Assembly (NCBI RefSeq): GCF_007644105.1
Contig: NZ_VFAC01000019.1
Span: forward strand, 1 to 64,000
Reading direction: 5' to 3'
Origin: Elioraea rosea
GTDB lineage: Bacteria; Pseudomonadota; Alphaproteobacteria; Acetobacterales; Acetobacteraceae
DNA: 64,000 nt
The position numbers and the translations under genes were made by a program. Below the pieces are notes generated by a model. The model worked only from the letters and a program-made list of their open reading frames with translations. It did not search any database and was not told the origin of the DNA. Shown here in pieces: positions 9,570 to 19,609 of the stretch. Each line of letters opens with the position of its first letter. The stretch's first letter is position 1.

Positions 9570-10244
9570 ATGCCTGACGGAACACTCTACATCGGCACGA
9601 AGCGCAACTCATCCTGGAGCCTTCGCGGCTGGCTTCCGGTTCACCTCGCGGGGCTCGACGTCGAGGAGGTGCTGATACCTCTCGGCCAGCCCGACACGGC
9701 CGCGCGCATTGCCGCCGCCTCGCCGAACGGCCTCGTGCCCTGCCTGCATCACAAGGGTGCCGTGATCTGGGAGAGCATCGCGATTGCCGAATACTGCGCC
9801 GAGCTCGCGCCGGGCCTGTGGCCGGCGGAAATCCGCGCCAGGGCGCATGCGCGCGCAATCTCCGCCGAGATGCATGCGGGCTTCCGCGCTCTGCGCCAGG
9901 CGATGTGGATGAACACGGGGGCGGATTTCTCCGCCCGCGCGGCCGGGCACGGGCGGACGCCGGAGGCGCTGGCCGACATCGCCCGCATCGAGGCGATCTG
10001 GGCCGAGACGCGCGGCCGCTTCGGCGAGGGCGGGCCGTACCTCTTCGGCGCCGAGTTCACGATCGCCGACGTGATGTACGCCCCCGTCGTGACGCGGTTC
10101 ATCACCTGGGCACCGCCTCTGTCGGAGGCGAGCCGCGCCTATGTCCAGGCCGTGCGCGCCCATAAGCTCGTCGATCGCTGGTACCGCGAGGCCGATGCCG
10201 AGCCCAAGGCTTGGCACCAGGCGAAGTACGAGACGGCGCCCTGA
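9570..10244 (+). CDS. Glutathione S-transferase family protein
   Basis: 224 residues from the ATG at 9570, which has an AGAGG about 7 bases upstream. An open frame continues to 9537 but lacks a site. The N-terminal thioredoxin-like domain runs LYIGTKRNSSWSLRGWLP, with a serine pair in the usual catalytic position, then SPNGLVPCLHHKGAVIWESIAIAEYCAE, which contains the glutathione-contacting cis-Pro (VPCL) and E-S motif. The helical C-terminal domain has the N-capping FTIADVMYAPVV segment. It resembles maleylacetoacetate isomerase/zeta-like bacterial GSTs. The substrate is unknown. A VOC-family gene follows 4 bases after the stop, probably in the same operon. Confidence 0.88.
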   Translation: MPDGTLYIGTKRNSSWSLRGWLPVHLAGLDVEEVLIPLGQPDTAARIAAASPNGLVPCLHHKGAVIWESIAIAEYCAELAPGLWPAEIRARAHARAISAEMHAGFRALRQAMWMNTGADFSARAAGHGRTPEALADIARIEAIWAETRGRFGEGGPYLFGAEFTIADVMYAPVVTRFITWAPPLSEASRAYVQAVRAHKLVDRWYREADAEPKAWHQAKYETAP

Positions 10245-10248
10245 GGCG

Positions 10249-11088
10249 ATGGCAGCCACGACCCTAGACCATGTCGGCATCGCCGGGCGCGACCTCGCTC
10301 CCCTCGCGGCGCGGTACGAAGCCCTCGGATTCACCCTCTCGCCTTTCGCGCAGCACCGTGCCCCGGGGGCGGACGGGGTGGTTCGCCCGATCGGCACCGG
10401 CAATCGTTGCGCCATGCTCGAGCGGGGCTATCTCGAGCTGATCGCTGTCGTCGACCCGGCCCTGCCGTCGAACACGCTGGACCGGTTCCTCGCCCGCTAC
10501 GAGGGGCTGCACATCGTCGCCTTCGGCGTCGAGGACGCCGACGCCGAGCTCGCCCGGCTGCGCGGCCTCGGCATTCCCATTCCCGGCATCGCCTGGCTCG
10601 AGCGCCCGGTGGACACGCCGGAGGGGACGCGCACCGCGCGCTTCGCAAGGCTTCCCCTGCCCGACGCACCGGAGGGCAGGGTGCAGCTCATCCGGCACCT
10701 GACGCCGGAGCTGCTCTGGCAGCCCCAGCTTCTCAAGCACGCCAACGAGGCAGTCTCGCTCGACGAGACGATCCTGGCGGTCGCCGACCCGGGGGAAGTG
10801 GCTGGTCGGTTCGGCAGGTTGATCGGCTCCGAGCCGGTGGCCGTTCCGGGTGGCTTCACCCTGCCGCTTGCCGGCGGGGCGCTCAGGGTGCTCGACGCCG
10901 CAGCGGCCGAGGCGGCCCTGCCTGGCCTCTCCGTACCCTGCCTGCCCTTCATCGCCGGCATCGTGATCGGCACCGCGGATGGCGGCGCGGCGGCCGGGCG
11001 GATCGCCGGCGCGCATGGTCGCAGGGTGGAAGGGGGCTTCCTGGTGCCGGGGGCGCAGGCGGGAGGCGCCGCGCTTCTGTTCCGGTGA
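10249..11088 (+). CDS. VOC (glyoxalase-like) family protein
   Basis: 279 residues beginning MAATTLDHVGIAGRDLAPLAARYEALGF, the standard first beta-alpha-beta module of a VOC fold with the metal-position histidine in LDHVGI. The central YLELIAVVDP and LHIVAFGVEDADAELARLRGLGI segments complete a DUF-type glyoxalase-like pair. The second half (LDETILAVADPGEVAGRFGRLIG) is another VOC module. Such proteins are metal-dependent lyases, isomerases or dioxygenases, or act in binding. The start sits 4 bases after the GST stop, so co-expression with the GST is likely. No substrate can be assigned. Confidence 0.82.
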   Translation: MAATTLDHVGIAGRDLAPLAARYEALGFTLSPFAQHRAPGADGVVRPIGTGNRCAMLERGYLELIAVVDPALPSNTLDRFLARYEGLHIVAFGVEDADAELARLRGLGIPIPGIAWLERPVDTPEGTRTARFARLPLPDAPEGRVQLIRHLTPELLWQPQLLKHANEAVSLDETILAVADPGEVAGRFGRLIGSEPVAVPGGFTLPLAGGALRVLDAAAAEAALPGLSVPCLPFIAGIVIGTADGGAAAGRIAGAHGRRVEGGFLVPGAQAGGAALLFR

Positions 11089-11185
11089 GGCACCCACGAG
11101 CCTTTCGCATGAACGGCTTGGTCCGCTTCTGCACCAGGAACAGACGTGGGGATCACGCGCGCTAGTCCTCACCGGGGAAAATCTG

Positions 11186-11214
11186 TTCACGAACTCGCGC
11201 GCTCGCGGTAGTCT
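11186..11214 (+). promoter_or_regulatory. Candidate sigma-70 promoter
   Basis: TTCACG (11186-11191) and TAGTCT (11209-11214) are separated by exactly 17 bases, a fair match to a housekeeping promoter in a high-GC genome. It lies about 70 bases ahead of the GTG of the disordered orphan gene at 11286, which has no other obvious transcription source because the VOC gene ends 197 bases upstream. The assignment rests on pattern only. Confidence 0.35.
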
Positions 11215-11285
11215 GTGTTCAGCATGGACGCGGGACTGCCCGCCGGATTGTCTCGGCTGGGCTGTATCGGAGGTGCATTCTCCCC

Positions 11286-12257
11286 GTGACGGACGCGAAG
11301 CTCCGCTCGACCTGGACGACGAAGGCAGCGCAGGCCGCCTTCTCTCCCGGCGCGCCGGTTCCGCTTCCGGCACTCGCGGCACTTCCCGTGCTGCCGACCT
11401 CCTTCAGCACCGCCACCGCCGAGCCGCGCCGGCAGAGCGAGGTGCCCGAGGGGGGAAGCGAGCGCATCGATGCGACCTTGTCGGATGACGGACCCCACGA
11501 GCGCTTCACCTGGAATGGCCCGACCGCCTCGAGCGTGACGGTCGCGCAGGTCGGCGAGCCCTCGAACCCGCACGCCGCCCCCGTTCGCGTCAGCGATCTC
11601 TCCGGCGGCGGCGCCGACCAGAACGCCCCGGCCTGCCGTCCAGGCGACCAGACCTCGGCGGAGAAGCAGGACGACGCCACCGGCGACGATGGGCCCGAGG
11701 CACCCGCACGCGACAGCAGGGGCGGCGAGCAGGGCGCGCAGCTTCCCAAGTGCTCCATCGAGTTCGATCCCGACTCGGCCGAGCCCGACGTCGTCGCACA
11801 GGCGCCTGCCGCACCGGCGGAGAAGGTCGCCGGCGGTTCCAGCGGCCAAGGTTCGCGCGCGCAGCCGGACGCGGCTTCGAACGGCAATGCGTCCCGTAAG
11901 CCCCCTGAGGCCGACCAGGGCGACGGCAGCCAGCCTGGCCAGGCGGCGGATGGCTCGTCCAATACGGCGTCCTCGGGAACGTCCTCGTCCTCCTCCGCGT
12001 CCGCGTCGTCCGCCTCGACCCAAGGCCAGGCGCCGGCCGACACCGCACCGCTCGTGGTGACGGAAGCGACGCGCGGCATCGGCGCGGCGGTGATCGACCC
12101 GATGCTGCCGACCGACAGCGTCACCTTCGGAAGCGACCCTGCGCTTCTCTTTCCGGGCACGAGCCAGACGGTTCCCGACCCTGTGGGTGACGCGCTCGCC
12201 TCCGCGACGACACTCGTCCCCCCCGTCGATCCGACGGACTACAGCCTGCTCGGCTGA
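11286..12257 (+). CDS. Hypothetical low-complexity, predicted disordered protein
   Basis: 323 residues from a GTG start with GGAGG 12 bases upstream. I do not recognise a family. The first 45 residues are mildly hydrophobic and Ala/Pro-rich (PGAPVPLPALAALPVLP) without a clear signal cleavage site. The middle is acidic, polar and rich in Gly, Asp, Gln and Ala, with a serine tract (SSNTASSGTSSSSSASASS) near residues 225-243. The C-terminus is more ordered (VVTEATRGIGAAVIDPMLP). Two cysteines are present. Codons keep G/C at third positions as in neighbouring genes, which supports real coding despite long antisense frames. It stands alone between the VOC gene and sucD. Confidence 0.65.
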   Translation: MTDAKLRSTWTTKAAQAAFSPGAPVPLPALAALPVLPTSFSTATAEPRRQSEVPEGGSERIDATLSDDGPHERFTWNGPTASSVTVAQVGEPSNPHAAPVRVSDLSGGGADQNAPACRPGDQTSAEKQDDATGDDGPEAPARDSRGGEQGAQLPKCSIEFDPDSAEPDVVAQAPAAPAEKVAGGSSGQGSRAQPDAASNGNASRKPPEADQGDGSQPGQAADGSSNTASSGTSSSSSASASSASTQGQAPADTAPLVVTEATRGIGAAVIDPMLPTDSVTFGSDPALLFPGTSQTVPDPVGDALASATTLVPPVDPTDYSLLG

Positions 12258-12269
12258 GCGCGACCGAAA

Positions 12270-12295
12270 ACGGCGCGGGCCGTGGCCCGCGCCGT
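12270..12295. terminator. Bidirectional hairpin between convergent genes
   Basis: ACGGCGCGGGCC (12270-12281) is followed after two bases by its perfect complement GGCCCGCGCCGT (12284-12295). It lies between the plus-strand orphan (ends 12257) and minus-strand sucD (ends 12322), where a shared terminator is expected. No long T tract is present, as is usual in GC-rich alphaproteobacteria. Confidence 0.6.
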
Positions 12296-12321
12296 GCGTT
12301 CAGGCGCCAGTGATCGTGCGG

Positions 12322-13194
12322 TCAGCCGAGCGCCTTGACCATCGTCGAGCCAAGCGCGGCCGGGCTGTCAGCGACATGGATACCCGCCTCGCGCATCGCC
12401 GCCATCTTGTAGGCGGCCGTGTCCTTGCCACCCGAAATCACGGCGCCTGCGTGGCCCATGCGCCGGCCGGGCGGGGCCGTCGCGCCGGCGATGAAGCCGA
12501 CGACGGGCTTCTTCACCTTCTCCCGCGCGAGGAACTCGGCGGCTTCCACCTCGCTCTGCCCGCCGATCTCGCCGATCATGATGATCGCCTGCGTCTCGGC
12601 GTCGGCGAGGAACATCTCCAGCACCTCGATGAAGTCGAGCCCCTTCACCGGGTCGCCGCCGATGCCGACGCAGGAGGTCTGGCCGAGACCCGCGGCGGTG
12701 GTCTGGGCCACCGCCTCGTAGGTCAGCGTGCCCGACTTCGAGACGATGCCAATCTTGCCGCGGCGGTGGATATGGCCGGGCATGATTCCGATCTTGCACG
12801 CATCGGGCGTGATCACGCCCGGGCAGTTCGGCCCGATCAGCTTCGACTTCGAGCCCGTGAGCGCGCGCTTGACCTTTACCATCTCGAGCACCGGGATGCC
12901 CTCGGTGATGCAGACGATCAGCGGCATCTCCGCGTCGATCGCCTCGAGGATGGCGTCCGCCGCGAACGCGGGCGGCACGTAGATGGCGGACGCGTTCGCG
13001 CCCGTCCGCTCCTTCGCTTCGGCGACCGTGTCGAACACAGGCAGGTCGAGATGCGTCGTCCCGCCCTTGCCCGGCGTCACCCCGCCGACGACCTTGGTGC
13101 CGTAGGCGATCGCCTGCTCGCTGTGGAACGTGCCCTGGGCGCCCGTGAAGCCCTGGGTGATGACTTTCGTGTTCTGGTCGACGAGAACGGCCAT
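12322..13194 (-). CDS. sucD: Succinyl-CoA synthetase alpha subunit
   Basis: 290 residues, the usual length. The CoA-binding N-terminal domain reads [21 protein letters not shown] with [14 protein letters not shown]. The ligase domain carries [10 protein letters not shown] and the active-site phosphohistidine in [12 protein letters not shown] near residue 246. Together with SucC it interconverts succinyl-CoA and succinate with ADP or GDP phosphorylation in the TCA cycle, in the cytoplasm. It starts one base after the sucC stop, and the order mdh-sucC-sucD on the minus strand is the common alphaproteobacterial arrangement. Confidence 0.97.
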   Translation of the reverse strand: MAVLVDQNTKVITQGFTGAQGTFHSEQAIAYGTKVVGGVTPGKGGTTHLDLPVFDTVAEAKERTGANASAIYVPPAFAADAILEAIDAEMPLIVCITEGIPVLEMVKVKRALTGSKSKLIGPNCPGVITPDACKIGIMPGHIHRRGKIGIVSKSGTLTYEAVAQTTAAGLGQTSCVGIGGDPVKGLDFIEVLEMFLADAETQAIIMIGEIGGQSEVEAAEFLAREKVKKPVVGFIAGATAPPGRRMGHAGAVISGGKDTAAYKMAAMREAGIHVADSPAALGSTMVKALG

Positions 13195-13195
13195 G

Positions 13196-14392
13196 TCACG
13201 CGGCCTCCTTCACGGCCTTGACCACCTTGGCGGCGGCATCGGCAAGGTTGTCGGCGGAAACGATCGGCAGGCCCGACCCGGCGAGGATCTTCTTGCCGAG
13301 ATCGACATTGGTGCCCTCGAGCCTGACGACGAGCGGCACCGACAGCGACACCTCCCGCGCGGCCGCGACCACGCCCTCGGCGATCACGTCGCAGCGCATG
13401 ATGCCGCCGAAGATGTTGACCAGGATGCCCTCGACGTTCGGGTCAGAGAGGATGATCTTGAACGCCGCGGTCACTCGCTCCTTCGTCGCGCCGCCGCCCA
13501 CATCGAGGAAGTTCGCGGGCTCGCCGCCGTAGAGCTTGATGATGTCCATCGTCGCCATGGCGAGCCCGGCGCCGTTGACCATGCAGCCGATATTGCCGTC
13601 GAGCGCGACGTAGTTGAGGTCGTGCTTGCCGGCCTCGAGCTCCTTCGGGTCCATCTCGCTCTCGTCGCGGAGCTCGGCGATGTCCTTGTGGCGGTAGAGC
13701 GCGCTGTCGTCGAACGTCACCTTGGCGTCGAGCGCCACGACGTCACCCGCGCCCGTCACCACCAGCGGGTTGATCTCGACGATGGCGCAGTCGAGCTCGA
13801 CGAAGGCGCGGTAGAGCGAGAGCACGAAATTCGTGAAGCTCTTCACCTGGTTGCCGGTGAGCCCAAGCCCGTAGGCGAGCTTGCGTCCATGGAAGCCCTG
13901 CACGCCAGCGGCAGGGTCGATGTGCACGCGAAGGATCTTCTCCGGGTGGTGCGCCGCCACCTCCTCGATCTCAACGCCGCCCTCGGTCGAGGCCATGATC
14001 ACGACGCGGCCCACGGCCCGGTCGATCAGCAGGCCGAGATAGAGCTCGCGCGCGATGTCGCATCCGCTCTCGACATAGACGCGCTGCACCTTCTTGCCGG
14101 CGGGGCCGGTCTGTGCCGTGACGAGCACCTTGCCGATCATCGCCTCGGCGGCCGCCTTCGCCTCGGCAGGTGACTTGGCGATGCGCACGCCGCCCTTGCC
14201 CGAGGCATCGTCGAGGAAGCGGCCCTTGCCGCGGCCGCCGGCGTGGATCTGCGCCTTCACCACCGTCACCGGCGTGCCGAGGGAGGCGGCGATCTTCTCC
14301 GCCTCCTCAGGGCTCCAGGCGACGCCGCCCTTCAGCACGGCCACGCCGTATTTGGCCAGGACTTCCTTGGCCTGGTACTCGTGGATGTTCAT
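13196..14392 (-). CDS. sucC: Succinyl-CoA synthetase beta subunit
   Basis: 398 residues starting [19 protein letters not shown], the canonical SucC N-terminus and length. The ATP-grasp domain contains [12 protein letters not shown] (about residue 46) with the nucleotide-binding lysine. The C-terminal ligase domain contains [21 protein letters not shown] and [15 protein letters not shown]. The frame is open far upstream, but the 398-residue start matches the family and lies right after a hairpin that separates it from mdh. It works as a heterotetramer with SucD. Confidence 0.97.
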   Translation of the reverse strand: MNIHEYQAKEVLAKYGVAVLKGGVAWSPEEAEKIAASLGTPVTVVKAQIHAGGRGKGRFLDDASGKGGVRIAKSPAEAKAAAEAMIGKVLVTAQTGPAGKKVQRVYVESGCDIARELYLGLLIDRAVGRVVIMASTEGGVEIEEVAAHHPEKILRVHIDPAAGVQGFHGRKLAYGLGLTGNQVKSFTNFVLSLYRAFVELDCAIVEINPLVVTGAGDVVALDAKVTFDDSALYRHKDIAELRDESEMDPKELEAGKHDLNYVALDGNIGCMVNGAGLAMATMDIIKLYGGEPANFLDVGGGATKERVTAAFKIILSDPNVEGILVNIFGGIMRCDVIAEGVVAAAREVSLSVPLVVRLEGTNVDLGKKILAGSGLPIVSADNLADAAAKVVKAVKEAA

Positions 14393-14436
14393 GCGGGAGC
14401 CCCCGTTTCGAAGGAAATGTGGTCCGGATACGAAGC

Positions 14437-14458
14437 GGGCCGGGACTGCTCCCGGCCC
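14437..14458 (-). terminator. Hairpin between mdh and sucC
   Basis: GGGCCGGGA (14437-14445) and TCCCGGCCC (14450-14458) form a 9-bp stem with a 4-base loop, 9 bases beyond the mdh stop on the minus strand. It may partly terminate or stabilise the mdh transcript ahead of sucC. Confidence 0.5.
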
Positions 14459-14466
14459 GGTCGGGT

Positions 14467-15989
<1,523 letters not shown>

Positions 15990-16000
<11 letters not shown>

Positions 16001-17366
16001 CGGCGCCTGCGAGGATGCCAGCCAGCGCGCCGAAGGCGGCCTCAGGGCTCTCCGCCTCGTCCTTGTCCTGGGCGAGTAGCGCCTCGATGCGCGGGGCGAG
16101 GCGCACCGCCTCGTCCACCTCGGGGTCGGTTCCAGGCCTGTAGGCGCCAAGCCGCACCATGTCGGCCATGTCCGCATGCAGCGAGAGAAGCCGCCGTGCG
16201 CGGGAGAGAAGCGCCTTCTCTTCGGCAGAGAGGATGCCCGGCGCGGCGCGGGATAGCGAGCGGAGCACGTTCACCGCAGGGAAGCGCCCGGATTCCGCGA
16301 TGCGGCGCTCGAGCACGACATGCCCATCGAGGATGCCGCGGGCTGCGTCGGCCACGGGCTCGTCATGGTCCTCACCCTCGACCAGCACGGTGAAGAGTGC
16401 GGTGATCGAGCCACCCTTGCCCTCCAGTCCCGGGCCTGCGCGCTCCAGCAGGCGGGGAAGCTCGGCGAACACCGAAGGCGGGTAGCCGCGCGTGGCCGGC
16501 GGCTCTCCGGCGGAGAGGCCGATCTCGCGCGCCGCGAGGCAGAAGCGCGTGACGCTGTCCATCATCAGCAGCACGTTCAGCCCCTCGTCGCGGAAATGCT
16601 CCGCCACCGCCAGCGCCGCATGCGCCGCCTCGCGGCGGAGAAGCGGCGCGGCGTCGGAGGTCGCGACGACGACGACCGAGCGCGCGAGCCCTGCCTCGCC
16701 CAGATCGTCCTCGATGAACTCGCGCACCTCGCGGCCGCGCTCGCCGACCAGCGCGATGACGGCGACGTCGCATTCCGCCTGGCGGGCGAGCATGGCCATC
16801 AGCGTGGACTTGCCGACGCCGGAGCCCGCGAAAAGTCCCAGCCTCTGCCCTTGGCGGCAGCCGGCGAACAGATCGAGCGCGCGCACCCCCATCGGCAGGC
16901 GCGGCCCGAGGCGAGAGCGCGCCGTGGCCGGCGGCGGCGCGGTGCGCACGGGCCGGGGCACCCGGCCAGGAACCAGCGGCCCCTTGCCGTCAAGCGGGTT
17001 GCCGAGCGGGTCGATCACCCGCCCGAGCCAGGCGTGCGAGACCGAGAATGTCGCCTCGCCGCCGATGCGCGCAGGCATGCCGGGGCCCAGCCCCGCGAGG
17101 TCGCCAAGCGCCATGGCCTGGGCGCGGCCGGAACGGAAGCCGATGACCTCGAGCGCGACCTCGCGCCCATCGCGGGCTGTCGCGACAAGCCGGTCGCCCA
17201 CCGAAAGAAAGCCGGTGACGCCCTCGACCTCGACGGCAAGCCCGGTGACGGCACCGATCCGGCCCGAGAGCTGCAGCGGCGGAAGCGCGCGAAGCGCCGC
17301 GGAGGCTGCGCCAAGCCGCTCGGTCAGCGGCAGGACGGGATCCTCCTCGGCGATGGCGTGCGACAT
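15990..17366 (-). CDS. fliI: Flagellar export ATPase FliI
   Basis: About 458 residues from the ATG at 17366, which has AGGA 8 bases upstream. A TTG at 17390 would add 8 residues and is also possible. Walker A is GLFAGSGVGKSTLM near residue 165 and Walker B is LNVLLMMDSVTRFCLA. The FliI/YscN signature GEPPATRGYPPSVFAELPRLLERAG is present. It is the cytoplasmic hexameric ATPase that helps unfold and deliver flagellar export substrates. No other flagellar genes except the fliJ-like one are in the window. Two TTAA-N7-TGAA boxes lie 70-120 bases upstream of the start, consistent with CtrA control. Confidence 0.93.
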
Positions 17367-17435
17367 CGGCAGCATCCTGTCCAACCGCAATGGTGGCCTC
17401 TTCCTGGCGTGCTCCTGTGTGTGGAGCCGTGCGGG

Positions 17436-17485
17436 TTAAGGGACCGTGAAGCGATCTCGCCGCGGCGACGTTAACGGTGTGTGAA
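17436..17485. promoter_or_regulatory. Two tandem CtrA-like boxes (TTAA-N7-TGAA)
   Basis: TTAA-N7-TGAA occurs at 17436-17450 and again at 17471-17485, 35 bases apart, in the divergent region between fliI and the secreted protein gene. The CtrA consensus is TTAA-N7-TTAA; each copy has one substitution in the second half. The extended copies also share GTTAA and TGAAGC. CtrA controls flagellar genes in many alphaproteobacteria, which fits the neighbour. Binding is inferred. Confidence 0.5.
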
Positions 17486-17542
17486 GCCGAGTGGTGTCGG
17501 ATGCACAAGCGGCGTCGTGGCCGCAACGCGAGAGGATCGGGA

Positions 17543-18274
17543 ATGCTGACGATGACGCGCTTGGGTGGGGTTGTTCGGGCCATGGCGGTGGCGATCGGGC
17601 TCGGCGCCTGCGGCCCGGCGCTGGCCGCGGTGACGATCTCGGAGACGCCGAACGGCAGCCCCGCCCCCTCGCTTACGATGCGCGACAATCTCGACTGGCT
17701 TGCGCTCGGCGCGGTCGGAGGAACGAGCCCGGTGAGCGGCATCGTCGTGACGCTGTTCGGCGGCGCAGCGGCCGTCACCGGCAGCAGCGACGGTCGCTAC
17801 GCCGCGCCGTTCCTGACGGGGCAAAATGGCGAGGGGTTCGGCGCGGGCGGCAGCAGACAGCGCTCCGGCGTCGACGCCACGACCTATCTCACGACCGGAT
17901 CGACGCTGGCGCAGCGCGATGCGCGTGCCGAGATCATCCTGCCCTACCTCACGCTCGACCTCGGGCTGCTCTGGGGATCGGTCGATGACCACAACGCGCT
18001 CGCACTGTTCGCGGGGGACACGCTCGTCGGCACGGTGCGCGGCGGCGACGTGATCGCCGGTGCGTCCGGAAACCAGGGGCCGCAGGGAACACGGTACATC
18101 AACATCCGCTCGGACGCGGCGTTCGACCGCCTGGTGGCCTCCTCCGCCGGCTATGCGTTCGAGTTCGACAACATCGCCTTCGGCCCCGCAGTCGCCATCG
18201 CGGCGCCGGCGGCGCTCGGCGTGTTCGTCGTCGGCGTCCTCGGGCTTGCGGCGGTGCGACTGCGCTTCCGCTAG
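17543..18274 (+). CDS. Secreted protein with variant PEP-CTERM-like tail
   Basis: About 243 residues from the ATG at 17543; a longer open frame to 17477 lacks a good site. A signal peptide is clear: VVRAMAVAIGLGACGPALAA at about residues 9-28. The mature part is Gly/Ser/Thr-rich with beta-strand-like alternation and no catalytic motif I recognise. The C-terminus (IAAPAALGVFVVGVLGLAAV followed by RLRFR) has the hydrophobic span plus basic end of a PEP-CTERM sorting signal, but with A-A-P-A-A-L in place of P-E-P. Such proteins are processed by exosortase and are tied to extracellular polysaccharide. No exosortase gene is in the window. Its stop abuts the convergent FkbM gene with no gap. Confidence 0.75.
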   Translation: MLTMTRLGGVVRAMAVAIGLGACGPALAAVTISETPNGSPAPSLTMRDNLDWLALGAVGGTSPVSGIVVTLFGGAAAVTGSSDGRYAAPFLTGQNGEGFGAGGSRQRSGVDATTYLTTGSTLAQRDARAEIILPYLTLDLGLLWGSVDDHNALALFAGDTLVGTVRGGDVIAGASGNQGPQGTRYINIRSDAAFDRLVASSAGYAFEFDNIAFGPAVAIAAPAALGVFVVGVLGLAAVRLRFR

Positions 18275-19036
18275 CTACGCTGGACCCTCAGCGCATCCGC
18301 GCTGCAAGCCTCTCGCCAGATCAGGGCGAGGCGAGAAGATGAAGTTCGCGACATAGGGCTTGCTCACGCTGAAGTTTTGGTGCGTCTCCGCATCGAACCG
18401 CTCGATCGGCAGAACCGTACCGCGGTGGAGGAACCAGCCGCGATAGCCGAGCGCTGCGAAATACGCGAAGGCCTCGTCGACGATGCCCGGGCGATGCCTG
18501 TTCTCCAGCTCAACGATGATATTGGGGCGGCAGCGCTTGAGCACCCCCTCTGCGCCGTGGAACACGCTCATCTCGTGGCCCTCGACGTCGACCTTCAGGA
18601 AGGCCACGTCCTCCGTCACCGCCTCGTCGAGCGTCACGATCTCCACATCGACTTCCTCATCGCCCGAAACGGCATTGGCCGGCTCGATCGTCGCGAGCCC
18701 GAGCCCGTCCCGTGGTATGCGCAGCACGGCGCGGCCAGGACGATCCGACACAGAGGCCTCGCGGACCGTCACGCGCGTCGGGAAACGGCGGCGAAGATGC
18801 GCCGCCAGCGCCGGGTTCGGTTCGAAGGCAAGGCAGGCGCGCGAGACCCGGCGCATGAAGTACGTGTAGTCGCCCAGATGGGCACCGACATCGACGGAAA
18901 GCTTCGAGCGGTCGCACAGGAGGTCGATGATGCGCACATGCGGGTCGCCCCAGCGCCATTCCTTGAAGGCGGCGTAGTGCGACCCGAGCGCACCCTGGTC
19001 GCGATCGAGCCACGCATCGACGAAACGCGGAATCAT
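18275..19036 (-). CDS. FkbM-family SAM-dependent methyltransferase
   Basis: 253 residues from the ATG at 19036; a GTG at 19048 is possible but leaves the GGAG overlapping it. SAM motif I is LSVDVGAHLGDYTYFMRRV near residue 50, then CLAFEPNPALAAHLRR. The FkbM core SLDE-type motif appears as IVTLDEAV, followed by VAFLKVDVEGHEMSVFHGA and IIVELENRH. This is the second FkbM enzyme in the window. The two differ in detail but have the same size and layout, suggesting different sugar acceptors. It converges, base to base, with the secreted PEP-CTERM-like gene, so both may relate to surface polysaccharide; that link is inference. Confidence 0.9.
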   Translation of the reverse strand: MIPRFVDAWLDRDQGALGSHYAAFKEWRWGDPHVRIIDLLCDRSKLSVDVGAHLGDYTYFMRRVSRACLAFEPNPALAAHLRRRFPTRVTVREASVSDRPGRAVLRIPRDGLGLATIEPANAVSGDEEVDVEIVTLDEAVTEDVAFLKVDVEGHEMSVFHGAEGVLKRCRPNIIVELENRHRPGIVDEAFAYFAALGYRGWFLHRGTVLPIERFDAETHQNFSVSKPYVANFIFSPRPDLARGLQRGCAEGPA

Positions 19037-19203
19037 GGCGTCAGGCACTCCGTGGCGGATGGCGCCCGGCTGGGCGACGTGTTCAGTCGGGCAATGCCCG
19101 CGTCGAACCTGACCTGGCGAAATGGATCGTGGCGATCGTAACGCGGTTCGCGACCGGCTGGGGCGTCGTGCTGCCCTCTCTGTGGAGCTCCGCGAAAGAG
19201 ACC

Positions 19204-19599
19204 TTACCGCCGCACCGGCCGCGGCGTGCCGTCCTCGTTCAGCGCCACGAAGGTGAAGGTCGCGACCGTGACTCGCTCATGCACCTCGGCCTCACGGGGG
19301 CGGCGCCAGGCGCTGATCCGGAAGCGCAGCGAGGTGCGGCCGATGCCGAGCAGCTCCGCCCATACTGATACCTCGTCCCCCACCTTCACCGGCCGGTGAA
19401 AGGCCATCGCCTCGATCGCCACCGTGGCCACGCGGCCCCTGGCCGCACGCCCCGCTGCGAGCCCGCCCGCGAGATCCATCTGCGCGAGAAGCCAGCCGCC
19501 GAATATGTCGCCGGAGGGGTTGGTGTCGGCCGGCATCGCCAAGGTGCGGAGCGCAGGCTCTCCGGGCGGAACCGTCTCCGGTGGCTCGGGCGTCACCAT
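19204..19599 (-). CDS. Acyl-CoA thioesterase (YciA/hotdog family)
   Basis: 131 residues, a single hotdog fold. The conserved DTNPSGDIFGGWLLAQMDLAGG stretch (about residues 25-46) contains the catalytic aspartate region of YciA-type acyl-CoA hydrolases. VATVAIEAMAFHRPVKVGDEVSVWAELLGIGRTSL follows as the second conserved block. It hydrolyses acyl-CoA esters to free acid and CoA, probably of short to medium chain. It starts 10 bases downstream of the zapE stop, so both are likely in one transcript. Confidence 0.9.
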   Translation of the reverse strand: MVTPEPPETVPPGEPALRTLAMPADTNPSGDIFGGWLLAQMDLAGGLAAGRAARGRVATVAIEAMAFHRPVKVGDEVSVWAELLGIGRTSLRFRISAWRRPREAEVHERVTVATFTFVALNEDGTPRPVRR

Positions 19600-19609
19600 G
19601 GCTTTCTCC

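Noticed and set aside
11108-11164. An 18-codon open frame starting MNGLVRFCTRN
   Set aside because: It is too short, has no ribosome-binding site and matches nothing I know; the region is better read as upstream control sequence.
12000-12030. Serine/alanine codon repeats as a possible microsatellite or CRISPR-like array
   Set aside because: The units are irregular TCC/TCG/GCG codons inside a reading frame, with no spacers or palindromic repeats.
11187-12160. Two long minus-strand frames opposite the orphan disordered protein
   Set aside because: They show Arg/Gly-rich shadow composition, while the plus-strand frame has a GTG with good ribosome-binding site, an upstream promoter-like element and a matching downstream hairpin. 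Some doubt remains.
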